This document shows, one piece after another, positions 13,441 through 15,818 of a DNA stretch of 15,818 nt. The DNA lies in NCBI GenBank assembly GCA_017473285.1, contig JAFULP010000079.1, positions 1-15,818 of the forward strand. The letters are read 5' to 3'. This DNA comes from Clostridia bacterium. GTDB lineage: Bacteria > Bacillota > Clostridia > Christensenellales > UBA1242. Position 1 is the first letter of the stretch; the number at the start of each line of letters is the position of its first letter. The notes beneath the pieces are model-generated. The model was given only the letters and a program-made list of their open reading frames with translations, was not told where the DNA came from and searched no databases. Both the position numbers and the translations under genes were made by a program.

Positions 13441-14139
13441 ATGAATATATCATCAAAATCGCCCATAGCCTTGATTGATAGCGGGATAGGTGGGCTATCG
13501 CTACTAAAGAGTTTAACTAAAAAATACCCTAATGAAAACTATATTTATCTTGCCGACAATCAATATATGCCATACGGCAACAAAAGCGCTAAGGTGTTAC
13601 AAAATAGACTACTTGAACTTATAAACTTCTTATACAATGACTATAGCGTAAAGTTGGTAATACTTGCTTGTAATACGGCAAGTGCGTCGGCGCTAGCATT
13701 TTTAAACAAGCATTCGCCCGTAAAGGTGCTTGGACTAAATATCGCCAATTTATTTGGCGACAACACTAAAATTATTTGCACTAAATTATCCGCTAAATGC
13801 TTTAAAGGTTTAAATACATATCCTTGCCCAAAGTTAGCCAATGATATTGAAGGTAATATTTTTAACAAGGCTAATTTAAGCAAAAAAATTAAAAGGTTGC
13901 TAGTCAAAGCCGACATTAGCGAAGATAACATCGTGCTAGGATGTACTCATTATGAATTGGTAGGGAATATATTTGCTAAAGTTTTACCTAATAAAAATTT
14001 TATATATCCGTGCGCTGAGTTTGTTAAGAACTTAAAATTAACCAACCCAAACACATCAAGCAAAGGGGATGTGTTAATGATATCAACCCTTGCCACCAAG
14101 TCGTACATTGACAAACTTTGGAAGATTTTTAAGTCATAA
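13441..14139 (+). CDS. murI: Glutamate racemase, short form
   Basis: Converts L-glutamate to D-glutamate for peptidoglycan. The key parts are present: 'DSGIGGLS' (13-20), 'ADNQYMPYGNK' (38-48), first catalytic Cys in 'ACNTAS' (Cys77) and second in 'LGCTHYEL' (Cys168, His170). At 232 residues it is shorter than the usual ~265; the loss is mainly between the two cysteines (91 apart against about 110), where the 'gviePG' and 'iaT.gTi.S..Y' segments are shrunk or altered. No Shine-Dalgarno is seen before the ATG. A weak promoter (TTAACA at 13406-13411, ATAAAT at 13429-13434) would start transcription within a few bases of the ATG, so the mRNA may be nearly leaderless. It diverges from rpsT. Confidence 0.9.
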   Translation: MNISSKSPIALIDSGIGGLSLLKSLTKKYPNENYIYLADNQYMPYGNKSAKVLQNRLLELINFLYNDYSVKLVILACNTASASALAFLNKHSPVKVLGLNIANLFGDNTKIICTKLSAKCFKGLNTYPCPKLANDIEGNIFNKANLSKKIKRLLVKADISEDNIVLGCTHYELVGNIFAKVLPNKNFIYPCAEFVKNLKLTNPNTSSKGDVLMISTLATKSYIDKLWKIFKS

Positions 14140-14213
14140 ATTGTATATAAAAGATAACAAAATTATTATACAAGCCTAAATTTAATTATATACTATGTAT
14201 AGTTTTAGTATAC

Positions 14214-14238
14214 AAAAAAACTGCAACTGAATGCAGTT
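14214..14238 (-). terminator. Rho-independent terminator of the 90-aa gene
   Basis: On the minus strand AACTGCA (14238-14232), loop TTCAGT and TGCAGTT (14225-14219) form a 7-bp stem followed by a T run (to 14214). It overlaps the stop codon. On the plus strand only ATTTT follows, so it is a weak terminator for murI. Confidence 0.85.
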
Positions 14239-14509
14239 ATTTTGTAAATTCATCAATAAGGGTGCGGTAAAACAAGTTTTTACCAGACAATTTATTAATC
14301 ATAGCTTCCAACTGGTGCTTTCTTGCAAGATAGTCGCCATAAGTTTGATGTATTTGCTGAAGAACGATTGCATATTGGTCAGGGTTGTATACAAGAGTTC
14401 TTAACTTGTCACACATTTCGTGATATCCAGTTTCTTTTAACTGCCAATTAAGTGAATTTAATTCTTTTTTTAATCTATTTCGTATAATCAACTTTTTAAT
14501 AATTCTCAT
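14237..14509 (-). CDS. Hypothetical protein, 90 residues
   Basis: I do not recognise this protein. It starts at an ATG with AGGAGA about 6 bp upstream and has its own promoter and terminator, so it is a genuine gene. The N-terminus is strongly basic (three Lys and four Arg in the first 15 residues) and the rest is helical and soluble: 'LKKELNSLNWQLKETGYHEMCDKLRTLVYN', then 'AIVLQQIHQTYGDYLARKHQLEAMINKL', both coiled-coil-like. No membrane segment is apparent. A nucleic-acid- or ribosome-associated role would fit the charge but cannot be shown. It lies between murI (convergent) and the penicillin-binding protein gene (same strand). Confidence 0.75.
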   Translation of the reverse strand: MRIIKKLIIRNRLKKELNSLNWQLKETGYHEMCDKLRTLVYNPDQYAIVLQQIHQTYGDYLARKHQLEAMINKLSGKNLFYRTLIDEFTK

Positions 14510-14541
14510 TTTAATCTCCTAAGTGTAAAGTGCGGATTTTT

Positions 14542-14570
14542 ATCCTAGCACAAAACACAATCAAAGTCAA
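14542..14570 (-). promoter_or_regulatory. Promoter of the 90-aa gene
   Basis: On the minus strand TTGACT (14570-14565), a 17-bp spacer and TAGGAT (14547-14542) with TGn before it. A short dyad GGAT-TTTT-ATCC (14534-14545) overlaps the -10. Confidence 0.6.
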
Positions 14571-14605
14571 TTATTATATACAAAATTTCAATTTAAAATG
14601 TTACA

Positions 14606-15818
14606 TTAAACATACCATTTGGTTTTTGTTCGACGATTTTGTTGAACAAAATTGTTGTTTAGCATTTCAACCAAATATGCCTCGGGGTATAAGGATATTT
14701 TTTCGCTCAAGTGTTGAGTGTTGGTGTACTTGTTGGTAGCCATCACATAATAGTCCACTTGATTATAATTAAACACTTTATCATCATACATTTCATTGCT
14801 GTATTTGCCTATAAGTCTATCATTGTTATTTGAGCGGGCATACACTTGATAGGTATATATAGGGCTAGTGTTTAGATTTATTTTTGCGCCCTTGGTGGTT
14901 AGTTCCACTGTTAAATTTATTTCAGGAGTAGCATAGGTTGATGATATATTAGTTGGCAAATTATCAATTTTAAATAGGTCGTATATTTTGTATCGCTCAA
15001 CCGCATCATCTGGTGCAAGGGATACGGTGTGAAGATTGCTGTATTCAACGCTATCAATGGCAACTTTTACAATGTTTTCATTTATCTCAAAAGGCTTTGG
15101 CGTGTGGCTGGGGTAGATGCTTTTAAGAATATTTTTATTAATCATTGTGGGGTAAAAACTACTACTAAAACTATCGTCCAAGCCTTTAGATGTTGCATCT
15201 CCACACCAAGTAATAGTTAAATGCTCGGTGGTGTAGGCAATGTTCCATAAATCTGTGTTTTTGTTGTCAATTTGGGCTGTGCCAGTTTTGCTAGCCACTT
15301 CAAATGGCAAATCATTTAAGCGCTTGGCAGTTCCGTCAGTGGCGCAAGTTTTAAGCATATCATTAATTAGCATACAATCTTCGGGCTTAAATATAGCGTT
15401 ATTATATCCTTGATTGGTGTACAAAATATTGCCATTTTTATCTTCAATTTTTAATATAAATGTCAAACTTTTGTCCACGCCGTTGTTTTGCAACACGCTA
15501 TAAGCCCTTGCAAGACTAATTATGCTTACTCCGCCACCAATACCTCCAAGTGCAAGGGACGGATTGTTTTGATAGGTGTTAAACAAATTTAATTTGTACC
15601 CATATTCGTTTGAGGTATCTAGCCCCACTTGATTTAATAACTTAACCGCACACACATTAGATGAGTGCGAAAGGGCATCACGCACGCTTATCCAGCCCAT
15701 ATAGTCATCTCCCGCATTCTTAGGCGAGTAGTCGGCATCTAGTTTTTCATCTAGTATTGGTGTAATAGGCGATACAAGGTTTGAGGCAATGGCGGGCAAG
15801 TATACAATTAATGGTTTA
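14606..15818 (-). CDS. Class A penicillin-binding protein, C-terminal part (partial)
   Basis: The frame is open from the right edge (upstream residues read 'KPLIVYLPAIASNLVSP') to the TAA at 14606-14608, about 403 residues, so the gene starts outside the window. It is the transpeptidase domain of a PBP1-type enzyme that cross-links peptidoglycan: 'KPLIVY.PAI' follows the active-site region, the second motif 'SSN' is about residue 53 of the visible part, 'SLALGGIGGGVSIISLARAYSVLQNNG' is typical of class A enzymes, and the third motif 'KTGTAQ' is at about residue 178. The catalytic Ser-x-x-Lys and the glycosyltransferase domain are off the edge. The last ~150 residues after the transpeptidase look like a beta-rich, fibronectin-III-like tail. 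No clear terminator follows the stop. Confidence 0.9.
   Translation of the reverse strand, partial: KPLIVYLPAIASNLVSPITPILDEKLDADYSPKNAGDDYMGWISVRDALSHSSNVCAVKLLNQVGLDTSNEYGYKLNLFNTYQNNPSLALGGIGGGVSIISLARAYSVLQNNGVDKSLTFILKIEDKNGNILYTNQGYNNAIFKPEDCMLINDMLKTCATDGTAKRLNDLPFEVASKTGTAQIDNKNTDLWNIAYTTEHLTITWCGDATSKGLDDSFSSSFYPTMINKNILKSIYPSHTPKPFEINENIVKVAIDSVEYSNLHTVSLAPDDAVERYKIYDLFKIDNLPTNISSTYATPEINLTVELTTKGAKINLNTSPIYTYQVYARSNNNDRLIGKYSNEMYDDKVFNYNQVDYYVMATNKYTNTQHLSEKISLYPEAYLVEMLNNNFVQQNRRTKTKWYV

Overview
The window is AT-rich, with short intergenic gaps, good Shine-Dalgarno sites and occasional TTG/GTG starts. It carries an almost complete spoIIIA sporulation operon, so it comes from an endospore-forming (or recently sporulating) low-GC Bacillota, most likely an uncultured clostridial lineage. 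A lean version of several proteins (a 429-residue ProRS without the long editing insertion, a 510-residue ComEC without the beta-lactamase-like tail, a short glutamate racemase) fits a small-genome gut clostridium. The lineage is inferred from content only.

Layout. 1-4282 (+): the 3' end of spoIIIAA, then spoIIIAB, AC, AD, AE, AF, AG and AH, the mother-cell half of the channel linking mother cell and forespore. 4283-7804 (+): a second unit with its own vegetative promoter, holding an Asp23-family protein, nusB, xseA, xseB and proS, closed by a terminator. 7805-9585: an accessory-looking island with about 470 bp of non-coding DNA, then (all minus strand) a candidate structured leader/terminator, an unrecognised 128-aa gene, and a four-helix-bundle (23S intervening-sequence-protein family) gene with its terminator and promoter. 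Behind that promoter lies an unusual array of small hairpins with 24-bp periodicity, ending at the terminator of a tRNA-Glu(CTC) gene (9585-9659, minus). 9726-12335 (+): comEC and holA from one promoter. 12357-13044 (+): a lone unrecognised 200-aa gene behind a perfect consensus promoter and before a strong terminator. 13051-13351 (-): rpsT, divergent from murI (13441-14139, +). 14214-15818 (-): an unrecognised 90-aa gene and the C-terminal part of a class A penicillin-binding protein that runs off the right edge.

How genes relate. The spoIIIA proteins form one membrane complex. nusB, proS, holA, rpsT and the tRNA are translation, transcription and replication housekeeping; xseA/xseB form exonuclease VII; murI and the penicillin-binding protein both serve peptidoglycan synthesis. 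Nearly every promoter I can see has an extended -10 (TGn before the hexamer).

The most interesting stretch is 8937-9585. The hairpin array keeps a fixed 10-bp word (AATTACATAT or its complement) at a 23-24 bp spacing, while the stems between the words differ in sequence but still pair. The array flips orientation in its middle and abuts the four-helix-bundle gene. This could be a small protein-plus-hairpin-array genetic element. Second is the minus-strand element at 8277-8392, which has a terminator whose 5' arm can also pair with an upstream segment, as in an attenuator.
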